In this document: piece after piece, positions 38,422-45,842 of the stretch
How positions within the stretch are numbered: position 1 is the stretch's first letter
Layout: the number at the start of each line of letters is the position of its first letter
DNA from: CAZWCX01 sp964632945
Lineage (GTDB): Bacteria > Planctomycetota > MHYJ01 > WSZJ01 > CAZWCX01
Assembly (NCBI GenBank): GCA_964632945.1
Contig: CAZWCX010000019.1
Location: 1 to 64,000, forward strand
Length of the DNA: 64,000 bases
Reading direction: 5' to 3'
Translations under genes and position numbers: made by a program
Notes under the pieces: generated by a model
Told to the model about the DNA's origin: nothing
Database searches by the model: none
What the model saw: the letters and a program-made list of their open reading frames with translations, nothing else

Positions 38422-39177
38422 ATGACCGCCAACACCGTTCGGGTTGCCATCATTGCCGAAGAGGACATGCGCAATGAGTTTCGCGGCAACCTGGTGGGCA
38501 CCAAGTACGTGCTCGCGGGCGAAGCCGCGTGCGGCGACGAGGCTCTCGAGAAGTACGACGGCTGGCGCGCCCCGCTTGTCGCGCTCTACGCCAATGCCCC
38601 CGGCCATCGGGATCGTCCCGGCGAGGGGGGGATCGGGATCATCCGGCGCCTGCTCGAGACGGACACCAAGGCACGCCCGGTGGTGATCTGCGATGTGGGC
38701 ACGAAGATGTTGCGGGTGACGGCGCTCAAGGCGGGCGCCATCGCGGCCATTGCCTACCCGTTCCGCCGCGAGGATGTCATCAAGGCGCTCGCGACCGCCG
38801 AGGTGTCGCTGTCCGGCGAGATCGCCCTGCAGCGCTCGGACGTTCGCCTCAAGAAGCCCCTCGCGGTGCAGTACAAGAAAACGACCGACGGTTTCTTCAA
38901 GGGGATGCGCAACGCCTCGACGCAGGACATCAGTCCGAGCGGGTTGTCGCTCCGCACTCCCGAGGCGCTGGCCGAGAAAACGCTTCTGAAGCTGGAGATC
39001 CAGGTGCCCGGGCAGGCCAAGATCTACGCGCGCGGAAAGGTGGTTCGCTGCAAGCCGATCGTCGGGATCAGCATGAACAACGTCGGGATCGCGTTCACCG
39101 AGGTCAAGGATGAGGACGTCGAGCGGCTGCGGGCGTTCATCCTGGCGAACGTGGCGAAGGGCGAGAAGGCGTACTGA
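38422..39177 (+). CDS. PilZ protein with degenerate receiver domain
   Basis: The first 125 residues have the alternating fold of a response-regulator receiver (VRVAIIAEEDMRNEFRGNLV, then ALKAGAIAAIAYPFRREDVI), but the usual phosphoacceptor Asp position reads LVALYANAP and the conserved Lys before PF is Tyr. Phosphorylation is therefore unlikely. The C-terminal PilZ domain keeps the c-di-GMP motifs RxxxR (RSDVR) and DxSxxG (DISPSGLSL), and ends with VGIAFTEVKDEDVERL. The 251-residue protein is probably a cytosolic c-di-GMP effector. It has its own divergent intergenic region, with a weak TTGCGC/TAGGGT pair at 38359-38388. A GGDEF gene and pilus ATPase genes elsewhere in the window are possible functional links. 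Confidence 0.8.
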   Translation: MTANTVRVAIIAEEDMRNEFRGNLVGTKYVLAGEAACGDEALEKYDGWRAPLVALYANAPGHRDRPGEGGIGIIRRLLETDTKARPVVICDVGTKMLRVTALKAGAIAAIAYPFRREDVIKALATAEVSLSGEIALQRSDVRLKKPLAVQYKKTTDGFFKGMRNASTQDISPSGLSLRTPEALAEKTLLKLEIQVPGQAKIYARGKVVRCKPIVGISMNNVGIAFTEVKDEDVERLRAFILANVAKGEKAY

Positions 39178-39219
39178 CGCGCCCGTCCGCGTGGGATGCG
39201 CCGCGCCGGGCGGATCGCC

Positions 39220-39948
39220 TCAGTGGGCATGAACCCCGGTGGGTGCCTCCTTGCGGCACTTCGGGCAATACTGCGTGCGTCCGCACTCGTGGGTGCGGGC
39301 GCGTACCGGGGCGTCGCACGAGGGGCAGTGAAGGGTGGTTCCTGCCAACCCGCTGTCCCCGAGTTCGGAGAAGCAGGTCGGGCAGAAGGCCCTTCGGGTG
39401 GCGGCGACTCCGCACGTCTCACAGGTTCGGCTCAAGTCGCACAGGTGGTTGTCGGGGACCTCGCGTTCACAGCGCGGGCAGAAATAGGTCTTGCCGCAGC
39501 GATGGCCGCGACCGACGTCGAGCTTGCAGGACGGGCACAGCTTCGAGATGCAGCGGCCCTCGGCGTCGACCGCGTGGTTGCGACCGACCTCATGACGGCA
39601 GACCCGGCAGTAGTGCGTCACTCCGCACTCGTGTCCCGGGGCCGCTTCCGTCCGGCATCGGACGCAGAGGGAGGTGACGTTGCAGACGTGTCCGAGACCG
39701 ACGTCGAGTTCGCAGTGCACGCAATAGAGGGTCACGCCGCATTGGTGCGCCGGGCCGCCGCGCGCCAGGCAGCGATCGCAGACATCCCGCGGACGGGAGG
39801 CCGGCCGGGCGCCGTCGCTGGACGCCGGCGATTCCGCCGCGGGAAGGCCGGTGCCCAAGGATTCCGGAGGGAGCGGATCCGCGCAACCGGTCAGGACCGC
39901 GGCCAGCAGGACCGCCGTCGCCGGCCACCCCCTTCGCTTCCGCCTCAT
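39220..39948 (-). CDS. Lipoprotein built from about ten tandem CxxC zinc-knuckle units
   Basis: This 242-residue protein has a signal peptide ending in the lipobox VLTGC (Cys near residue 22). After a short spacer it consists almost wholly of units of about 19 residues with the pattern CxxC-x(7-9)-H-x-C-G, for example YCVHCELDVGLGHVCNV, LCVRCRTEAAPGHECGVT and YFCPRCEREVPDNHLC. I count about ten CxxC pairs. No CxxCH occurs, so it is not a multihaem cytochrome; zinc or another soft metal is more likely. The gene starts 4 bp after the phosphomannomutase stop, whose end overlaps its ribosome site. No characterised family is recognised. Confidence 0.72.
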   Translation of the reverse strand: MRRKRRGWPATAVLLAAVLTGCADPLPPESLGTGLPAAESPASSDGARPASRPRDVCDRCLARGGPAHQCGVTLYCVHCELDVGLGHVCNVTSLCVRCRTEAAPGHECGVTHYCRVCRHEVGRNHAVDAEGRCISKLCPSCKLDVGRGHRCGKTYFCPRCEREVPDNHLCDLSRTCETCGVAATRRAFCPTCFSELGDSGLAGTTLHCPSCDAPVRARTHECGRTQYCPKCRKEAPTGVHAH

Positions 39949-39952
39949 CGCC

Positions 39953-41284
39953 TCACTCCGGCGTGCCTCCGATCGTTTCCACGACCCGCCGCCTGGCTTC
40001 CTCCAGGACGGCGGCGGTGTTCGCCTCCATGTTGAGGCGCAACAACGGTTCGGTGTTCGACTTGCGCACGTTGAACCACCAGGTCGGGTACTCCACCGTC
40101 ACGCCGTCCAGTTGATCGATGTGGCCGTCCGAGAACCGCTTCATCAGCTCCTGCAGGACCCGGTCCTTGTCTTCGACGTGGAAATTCACCTCGCCGGTGG
40201 CGGGGTAGCGCCGCAGGGGGGCGATACACTGCGAGGCCGGTTTTCCCTCGTCCGAGATTGCGCTCAACGCGGCGCAGAGGGCGATCATTCCCGAGTCGGC
40301 GAAGTAATTGTCCCGAAAGTAGTAGTGCCCCGCGACCTCGCCGCCGAGGATCGCCTTCTCTCGCCGCATGGTGTCCTTGATGAACGAGTGGCCGACCCGT
40401 TCGCGGATGGCGCGGCCGCCGGCCCGCTCGACCTCCTCCCGGACCACCCGGCTCGACCGCAGGTCGTGGACGACGGCGCTGCCGGGATGTTCGCGCAGCG
40501 CGTGACGGGCGAGGAAGGCGTTCATCAGATCGGAGGGGATCCGCTGCCCCGATTCGTCGAAGAAGATGCAGCGGTCGGCGTCCCCGTCGAAGGCGATCCC
40601 GAGATCTCCCTTCTGCTCACGGACGGTGCGGACCAACGCCTCGACGTTCTCATCCTTGAGCGGGTTGGGTTCGTGGTGGGGGAAGGACCCGTCGGGTTCG
40701 AAGAAGAGGCGCGTGATTTTGCCGTGGTATCCCTCGAACACGGCATCGAAGATCGGACCGACTCCCCCACTGGCCGCGTCCACGACCAGATGGAGCGCCC
40801 GCGGTCGGACCAGGAATCGCCGGATGTGGTCGCGGTAGGCCGTCTTCAGGTCCGCGGACTCGACCGTGCCGCCGGCGGCGACCGGCGACAGGGGCGGCTT
40901 GGCGACCGCCTGTTCGATGTCCCGGATTCCCGTCGTCTCGCTGATCGGCACGGCCTGGGCGCGGCACATTTTGAAGCCGATGTACTGCGGCGGATTGTGC
41001 GACGCGGTCGTCATCACTCCGCCGTCCAGGCCGAGGTGCCCGACGGCGAAATAGACCGCAGGCGTGTCGCAGAGGCCGAGGTCGATGACGGCGCATCCGG
41101 TCGAGACGATCCCGCGGATCAACGCGGCGCCGACCGAGGGGGCGGATGCGCGCACGTCCCGGCCGACCGCCACGCGTCGCGCCCCCAGGAGCCGCGCGAA
41201 CGCGGCGCCGATGCGTTCGGCCTTCGCCTCATCCAGTTCCGTCGGATAGATCCCGCGGATGTCGTATGCCTTGAAGATCCCCAC
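39953..41284 (-). CDS. manB: Phosphomannomutase/phosphoglucomutase
   Basis: This 443-residue alpha-D-phosphohexomutase interconverts 1- and 6-phosphates of mannose or glucose, feeding GDP-mannose or nucleotide-sugar synthesis in the cytoplasm. It carries the catalytic serine loop TTASHNPPQ (about residues 91-99), the metal loop DGDADR (about 233-238), the sugar loop GEVAGHYYF and the phosphate-binding RKSNTEPLLRL near the C terminus. The length is normal for the bacterial PMM/PGM subfamily (AlgC/ManB). The start is GTG at 41282-41284 with GAGGAG six bases upstream. It is tightly followed by the Cys-knuckle lipoprotein gene. Confidence 0.92.
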   Translation of the reverse strand: MGIFKAYDIRGIYPTELDEAKAERIGAAFARLLGARRVAVGRDVRASAPSVGAALIRGIVSTGCAVIDLGLCDTPAVYFAVGHLGLDGGVMTTASHNPPQYIGFKMCRAQAVPISETTGIRDIEQAVAKPPLSPVAAGGTVESADLKTAYRDHIRRFLVRPRALHLVVDAASGGVGPIFDAVFEGYHGKITRLFFEPDGSFPHHEPNPLKDENVEALVRTVREQKGDLGIAFDGDADRCIFFDESGQRIPSDLMNAFLARHALREHPGSAVVHDLRSSRVVREEVERAGGRAIRERVGHSFIKDTMRREKAILGGEVAGHYYFRDNYFADSGMIALCAALSAISDEGKPASQCIAPLRRYPATGEVNFHVEDKDRVLQELMKRFSDGHIDQLDGVTVEYPTWWFNVRKSNTEPLLRLNMEANTAAVLEEARRRVVETIGGTPE

Positions 41285-41394
41285 GGCTGACTCCTCGCTT
41301 GTCCCTTGGCCGTCCCCCGGGCCCCGGACGCCCGACGGGGCGCCGCCCGCCGGCGGGACCGAGCCCGGCCCGGCGCCGACCCGCGCGGGCGCGT

Positions 41395-42153
41395 CTACAG
41401 TTCAATCTTCCCGATGATCCGACCCGACTCGTGGCGCACGCGGGCGTGGATCTGGGGCAGTTTCCGCCGGTACATGGCCTCCATGAGATAGGCCGGCAGA
41501 GCCACCGTGCAGGCGAAGGCCGGCGGGACGAACGCAGAGCGGGCCAGCAGGAGGTGGCGCGAGCGGTCTTCCACCAGCGCGGTCAGAGAGTCCACCGCGC
41601 CCAGGCAGAGACCCAGCAGGCCGACCAGCAGGATCAGGCTCGCCAGCGTGCCGACATCGTGGATGCGATCCATCCCGTCCCGTTCCTCGCTCGCCTGCGC
41701 GGTATCCACCGCCAGGTCCATGGCATCCCGCCCCCGGTGCATCGCCCCCAGAGCGGCGGCGACCAGCCGCGTGTAATAGCGGCCCCGGGTCTCGCAGAAA
41801 CTCAACGCCTCGGAGTACCGCTTCTCGTCCAGCATCTTCTCCAGTTGGATGATCTCGAACGTCGAGCCGAGCCGCGTCAAGGAGAAGGTCTGGATGCACC
41901 CCCAGAGCAGGAACGATTCCACGCCGGCCCCGACCGCCAAAAGAAGCATGATCACCGGCGATTCAAGGGCCGCGGAAAGGATCGGTCCTTCCGCCCATTC
42001 CTGCGCGATCGTGGCGCCGGGAGACTGCGCCACGGCGGTGATGTTCACGACCAGAAATGCCGCCCCCGCCGCGATCGTGCCGGAGACGATCGCCGGAAGG
42101 ATCGGTCGCTTCGGCTCGAGCGGATCTTCGGGCATGCGAGCCTTTGCGGTCAC
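41395..42153 (-). CDS. ExbB/TolQ/MotA-like membrane protein
   Basis: This 252-residue protein has four hydrophobic segments (about 20-40, 68-90, 165-187 and 205-225). The order matches ExbB/TolQ: a helix, a cytoplasmic stretch with LEKMLDEKRYSEALSFCETR, then ASLILLVGLLGLCLGAVDSL and a last helix near ACTVALPAYLMEAMYRRKL. ExbB-type proteins form proton channels that energise outer-membrane transport. The similarity is weak and no ExbD/TolR gene is adjacent, so the role is uncertain. The start is GTG with GGGAG six bases upstream. Confidence 0.6.
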   Translation of the reverse strand: MTAKARMPEDPLEPKRPILPAIVSGTIAAGAAFLVVNITAVAQSPGATIAQEWAEGPILSAALESPVIMLLLAVGAGVESFLLWGCIQTFSLTRLGSTFEIIQLEKMLDEKRYSEALSFCETRGRYYTRLVAAALGAMHRGRDAMDLAVDTAQASEERDGMDRIHDVGTLASLILLVGLLGLCLGAVDSLTALVEDRSRHLLLARSAFVPPAFACTVALPAYLMEAMYRRKLPQIHARVRHESGRIIGKIEL

Positions 42154-42249
42154 GTGTCACTCCCGGAACGGCATCCCCGGCCCCCGCGCCCTGGGCGTTG
42201 ACGAGAGCAAGCCGACTTTCGTTGCGGTCTTCCGCCCGGCCCGGTCGTC

Positions 42250-43059
42250 CTACGCGTTGACGCCGGGGATGCGGAACTGCTCACTCTGGGCGAAGAACTC
42301 GAACGGGTTGTCCCAGACGGTCTTCTTGATCTGCGCCTCGTTGAAGCCGGCCTGCCAAAGCAGGTCGATCGTCTTGGGGATCGCCAGCGGGTCGCTCGGC
42401 CCCCAGTCCGCGGCGCTGTTTACGATCATCCGGTCGGTGCCGTACTTCTGCAGGAGCGCCACCATGCGCGGCGGGCTCATCTTGGTCACCGGGTAGAGCG
42501 AGTGTCCGCACCAGACCCCGAGCGACCGCGACATCTCGATCGTCTCCTCCGTGTTGTGATCCATGAGCACCAGATTGCGGTCGATCTTCATCTCCTCGAT
42601 GACCCGGCAGGTCCGCTCCGTCCCCTTGGGCTTCTGGACGTGCGGGGTATGAATGATGATCGGCGAGCGTGTCTTCCGGGCGATCTCGAGCTGGAGTCGA
42701 AGCAGTTCCTCCTCGACGTCCGTGATCTTGTCGAACCCGATCTCCCCGACGCCGACCACCGAGGCGCGCTTCAGGAACTCCTCGAGTCGGGAGATGACCT
42801 TGAGCGCCATCGGACGGTCGTTGGCCTCTTTCGGGTTGATGGCCATGGTGCAGAAGTGGGCCACGCCGTACTTCGCGGCGCGCGCACGCTCGAAGTCGAT
42901 GATGTGGTCGAAGTAGTCCCAGAAGCTCTCGGCGTACTTGCGGTCGCTGCCCAGCCAGAACGCCGGCTCGATCACCGCCACGCACCCCGCGCGGGCGATC
43001 GCGGCGTAGTCGTCGACCGTGCGCGAGAACATGTGGATGTGGGGGTCGATGTATCGCAT
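42250..43059 (-). CDS. TatD-like metal-dependent hydrolase, EboC-type
   Basis: This 269-residue TIM-barrel amidohydrolase-like protein has an HxH metal motif in YIDPHIHM near residue 5, then VIEPAFWLGSDRKYAESFWD, GVGEIGFD (metal Glu), IIIHTPH, and LVLMDHN, the usual metal ligands of the TatD family. The stretch DDYAAIARAGCVAVIEPAFW recalls the EboC branch, whose members sit in scytonemin-linked ebo clusters and related bacterial loci. No other ebo gene is visible here. The ATG at 43057-43059 has GAGGAG six bases upstream, so the ten-residue upstream extension is not used. The substrate is unknown. Confidence 0.72.
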   Translation of the reverse strand: MRYIDPHIHMFSRTVDDYAAIARAGCVAVIEPAFWLGSDRKYAESFWDYFDHIIDFERARAAKYGVAHFCTMAINPKEANDRPMALKVISRLEEFLKRASVVGVGEIGFDKITDVEEELLRLQLEIARKTRSPIIIHTPHVQKPKGTERTCRVIEEMKIDRNLVLMDHNTEETIEMSRSLGVWCGHSLYPVTKMSPPRMVALLQKYGTDRMIVNSAADWGPSDPLAIPKTIDLLWQAGFNEAQIKKTVWDNPFEFFAQSEQFRIPGVNA

Positions 43060-43137
43060 GAATGGCTCCTCACCCGTGTCACGCCGCATCCGATTCGGGA
43101 TCCCACCCGCGCGCGGCTCGCGGGCGTGGCGACGCCT

Positions 43138-43596
43138 TCAGCGCAGATCGAGCGCCGCCCGTTCGGCGGCCGGTTTCCGCGGGTCATTCGGATGGTAGAT
43201 CGTGAACTCCTCGAACTTGACGCGCGCCCGCTCGCGGTAGTCGTCCCGCTTGGCGATCTTCGCCGGGTCTCCGGCCGCCGTTTTTTCCAGATCGGCGAAG
43301 CACTCGCGCAGGACGTTGGCGTGGGTGTAGCGCACATTGGCGAGCAGCGCCTCGTCGGGAGTCTGGGCAGGGTCCGGCCACTTCTTCTGATACCCCTCCA
43401 GCACGTCCGCCGCCCGCTCCTCGCGTCCGGTCAGGCGGTAGAAATTCGCCACCTTGTACGTCCAACCCTGCGCATCCGACCAATTGTCGTTCTGCGCCTT
43501 CGTCACCAGCCAGCCCAGGAACGAGTCGCTGCACAGGTAGAGGGGGACCCCGATCAGAATCAGCAGCGGCACGGCGACTTTGAGCAGTTTCTTCAT
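43138..43596 (-). CDS. Membrane-anchored TPR-like protein, paralogue A
   Basis: This 152-residue protein has an N-terminal helix (LLKVAVPLLILIGVPLYL) and then a soluble helical domain. It aligns along its length with the next gene: MPLYL/GLPVYF, SDSFLGWLVTKA/TDGFLTWLYEKA, NDNWSDAQGWTYKVANFYRL/KDNWKNAATVTYNCAGYYRL, then an E/K-RAA-x-V-x-E motif. The helical spacing resembles TPR repeats of outer-membrane assembly scaffolds. No catalytic residues are apparent. The gene and its paralogue appear to be a tandem duplication 129 bp apart on the minus strand. Confidence 0.7.
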   Translation of the reverse strand: MKKLLKVAVPLLILIGVPLYLCSDSFLGWLVTKAQNDNWSDAQGWTYKVANFYRLTGREERAADVLEGYQKKWPDPAQTPDEALLANVRYTHANVLRECFADLEKTAAGDPAKIAKRDDYRERARVKFEEFTIYHPNDPRKPAAERAALDLR

Positions 43597-43725
43597 TCGT
43601 GGTCACCCGCCTTTCTCACCAATCGTATACCCGCACGCGGGACGGCCCGAACGCGGCCGGCAAGGGGACGATTCTCCCGCGGTCCGCGATGGGGAGGCGG
43701 CCGGCGTCGGGCCGATCGACCGGCC

Positions 43726-44202
43726 TCAATAGCCGTCACGCAATTGTTGGGCCGCCTTTCGGGCCGTCTCCGCCTTCAGATGCCCGGGATAGTTGGCGGC
43801 GAACCAGTCGAACCATAATTCGGCCTTCGCCCGGTACTCCTGTTTCATCTGCACCATCTCCGGGCTTCCCTTTGCCGTCAGATCCAAGTCGTTGGCATGT
43901 TCGCGTAATGCGGATGCGGTGTTATAGGCGGCGTCCGGAGCCAGGTCGTGCTCCGGCCAGCGGTTGAAGAATTTCTCGTACACCTCCGCGGCCCGCTTGC
44001 TCCGCAGGGTGAGACGGTAGTACCCCGCGCAGTTGTAGGTCACCGTGGCGGCATTCTTCCAGTTGTCCTTGTAGGCCTTCTCATAGAGCCAGGTCAGGAA
44101 TCCGTCGGTGGAGAAGTAGACCGGCAGCCCGATCATGACCCCGGAAAAAACCAGGAGCTTGAGTGCCGTCTTCCACAGCGGGGTCTTGTCTTCCGTGGCC
44201 AC
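43726..44202 (-). CDS. Membrane-anchored TPR-like protein, paralogue B
   Basis: This 158-residue protein is the upstream member of a tandem pair. It has a short charged N terminus, a helix (ALKLLVFSGVMIGLPVYF), then a soluble helical region (RAAEVYEKFFNRWPEHDLAP, DAAYNTASALREHAND). It shares the NW-x(7)-Y-x(4)-YRLT segment and a similar C-terminal helix with paralogue A. The start is GTG at 44200-44202 with GGGAG upstream. The pair may form a heteromer. No family name is recognised. Confidence 0.7.
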   Translation of the reverse strand: MATEDKTPLWKTALKLLVFSGVMIGLPVYFSTDGFLTWLYEKAYKDNWKNAATVTYNCAGYYRLTLRSKRAAEVYEKFFNRWPEHDLAPDAAYNTASALREHANDLDLTAKGSPEMVQMKQEYRAKAELWFDWFAANYPGHLKAETARKAAQQLRDGY

Positions 44203-44380
44203 AGTCGCGCTCCCAGAATCCCGAGCGGGCTATCCTCCATTCTAGGGGGGGGATCGGGAAAATCAAGGGATTGCGCCGCAACACCTTGCGTCGCCGGAGG
44301 AAGCGGGCGGATTCAGCCGCCGTCCCGGGCGTCGGCCGCGTCAGGATCCCCGGACGGGAAGACGGATCTCCCGCGTGCCC

Positions 44381-44409
44381 TTGACCGGGGCGGTGGGAGC
44401 CACTACGCT
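44381..44409 (+). promoter_or_regulatory. Possible promoter upstream of the frameshifted gene
   Basis: TTGACC (44381-44386) and TACGCT (44404-44409) are separated by 17 bp, about 36 bp before the first codon of the pseudogene. The -10 is weak (three of six matches). Confidence 0.35.
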
Positions 44410-44444
44410 CTTGCGGGGATCGCGATCCGGGGGCCGGGACGGCG

Positions 44445-45026
44445 GTGGTCCCGGTGAATGTCCTGGCGACCGGACGCATCGATCTCCCCGAATGGCTCGG
44501 GGCCGTGCTCCTGGGGCTCGGCGCATTGCCGGTCGCCGGGGCGATCTCGGTTGCCGGCGCGGCGGTCCGGGAAAGCGTGCTGCCCGGGGGTGTCGCCGGA
44601 TGCGGCGCGCCTTCGCGCCGGCCGGTGGGCGATGGCGGTCGCCGCCGTCGTCATCGCCGCGGCGCTGTACGGGCTGGTCGCCTGGTGGGAAGCGGTCGAT
44701 GCGGATCACCGCTCCAATCGCATCTACGGGCCGACCCGGGTCACCGCGGGGGTGCGGGAATCGGGCGACCGCAGGATCCTGCGGCTCGGGCTGGATGACC
44801 GGGAGGTGCATCGCCACGGACCGCTGGTGCCGGACCAAGGTAAGAGGGTCCACGTCTTCCGCCTCCGCACGGAGAGCATCCGGGCGCACGGGTCGGGCCC
44901 GCGGGGGAGGTCGCCTTCCCTTACGAATTCCCGCGCCCGGGGCGCTACCGGGTCTGGGTCCAGGTGAAAGTGGCCGGCCAGGTGCGCACCGGTGTATTCG
45001 ATGTGGAAGTCTTCCCCCGAAAGTGA
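44445..45026 (+). pseudogene. Frameshifted gene for a membrane protein with C-terminal beta domain
   Basis: Three coding-like segments lie in order but in two frames. From GTG 44445, frame A gives a membrane helix (WLGAVLLGLGALPVAGAISV) up to a G run near 44585. Coding quality then moves to the +1 frame, with MAVAAVVIAAALYGLVAWWE, IYGPTRVTAGVRESGDRRIL and PDQGKRVHVFRL. Near 44874 it returns to frame A with HPGARVGPAGEVAFPYEFPR and GRYRVWVQVKVAGQVRTGVF before TGA at 45024-45026. The last part resembles the Ig-like YtkA/FixH-type domain in which PDHGK and HLHP precede a GxYRVWxQ strand. Two single-base indels would restore one frame; a short deletion near the second is also likely. It could be a real pseudogene or assembly errors. 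Confidence 0.6.
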
Positions 45027-45168
45027 CGGTGTACGCCCGGGGGGGCGTAGGGGCGGGAGTCCCTTGCCAGAAGTCCCTCCGATGGTGTTCAATGCGCCCG
45101 CGCCGCGCGTCGCCGGCCGGGCGGGGGCGGGGCGGGGCGGTCAGACGGGCGATTCCGGAGGAGAGGGA

Positions 45169-45699
45169 ATGGAGCCGTTCCTGCGCGATCACGTGGACGA
45201 CCGTGCGGCATTGGAGAAGGAGGTTGCGGAATTGGCGGCCTCGTTCGAGTCGCTGTGCGCCGGAAACGACCAGGCCGGCGCACTGCGGATCTCCGGGCGT
45301 CTCACCGAGCGCCTGCGCGTCCTCGGCGACCTCGAGCGTGCACAGGTCTTCGCCCAGCGCCACTACGTGCTTTGTCTCGCCACGGGATCGGATGACGAGA
45401 AGGTTCGCGGCATGGTCCGCGTGGCCACGGTGCGTCAGTATCTGGGCCAGCACGACGCCGCCGAGCCGCTGTTCCGGGAAGCGGTCAAGCTCTGCGATCG
45501 CCTCGGGGTGGTCGGGGTGAAAGACCTGGCGTTGCAGCACTTCGGAAAGTGCCTGGCCGAGATGGGCAATCTCAAGGAGGCGCGGGAGTGCTTCCGCATG
45601 GCGCTGCGCATGCGCCAGAAGAAGAACGATCCCTCGCTGGTCGCCTCCACGGAAGCGGCGCTCGCCGAGCTCGATCGCCGCGCCGGGACCGCCCGGTAG
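45169..45699 (+). CDS. Small TPR protein
   Basis: The ATG at 45169 is preceded by GGAGGAG and GAGGG, giving 176 residues. An N-terminal acidic helix (EPFLRDHVDDRAALEKEVAE) is followed by about three TPR units: ALRISGRLTERLRVLGDLER, VATVRQYLGQHDAAEPLFRE and LQHFGKCLAEMGNLKEAREC. The longer frame from 44992 overlaps the pseudogene and has no coding character in its first 59 residues. No signal peptide or catalytic motif is visible, so it is probably a cytoplasmic adaptor. It lies 142 bp after the pseudogene and upstream of the Prc protease gene. Confidence 0.7.
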   Translation: MEPFLRDHVDDRAALEKEVAELAASFESLCAGNDQAGALRISGRLTERLRVLGDLERAQVFAQRHYVLCLATGSDDEKVRGMVRVATVRQYLGQHDAAEPLFREAVKLCDRLGVVGVKDLALQHFGKCLAEMGNLKEARECFRMALRMRQKKNDPSLVASTEAALAELDRRAGTAR

Positions 45700-45774
45700 C
45701 GGGGGGCGCGATCCCCGCGGATTGCGACGCGTGCCGGACTGCCGGGACCTGGGGGCGCGCGCCTTCCATCGGCG

Positions 45775-45804
45775 TTGACGCGGCGCTTGCCCGCGGGGTA
45801 ATCT
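45775..45804 (+). promoter_or_regulatory. Possible promoter of the Prc protease gene
   Basis: TTGACG (45775-45780, five of six) is followed after 18 bp by TAATCT (45799-45804), 38 bp before the ATG. The -10 match is weak. Confidence 0.4.
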
Positions 45805-45842
45805 GGGGTTCCCGGGGGGGCAACGCAATCGGAGTTTCGCGC

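Noticed and set aside
39220..39948. Multihaem cytochrome for the CxxC-rich lipoprotein
   Set aside because: No CxxCH motif is present.
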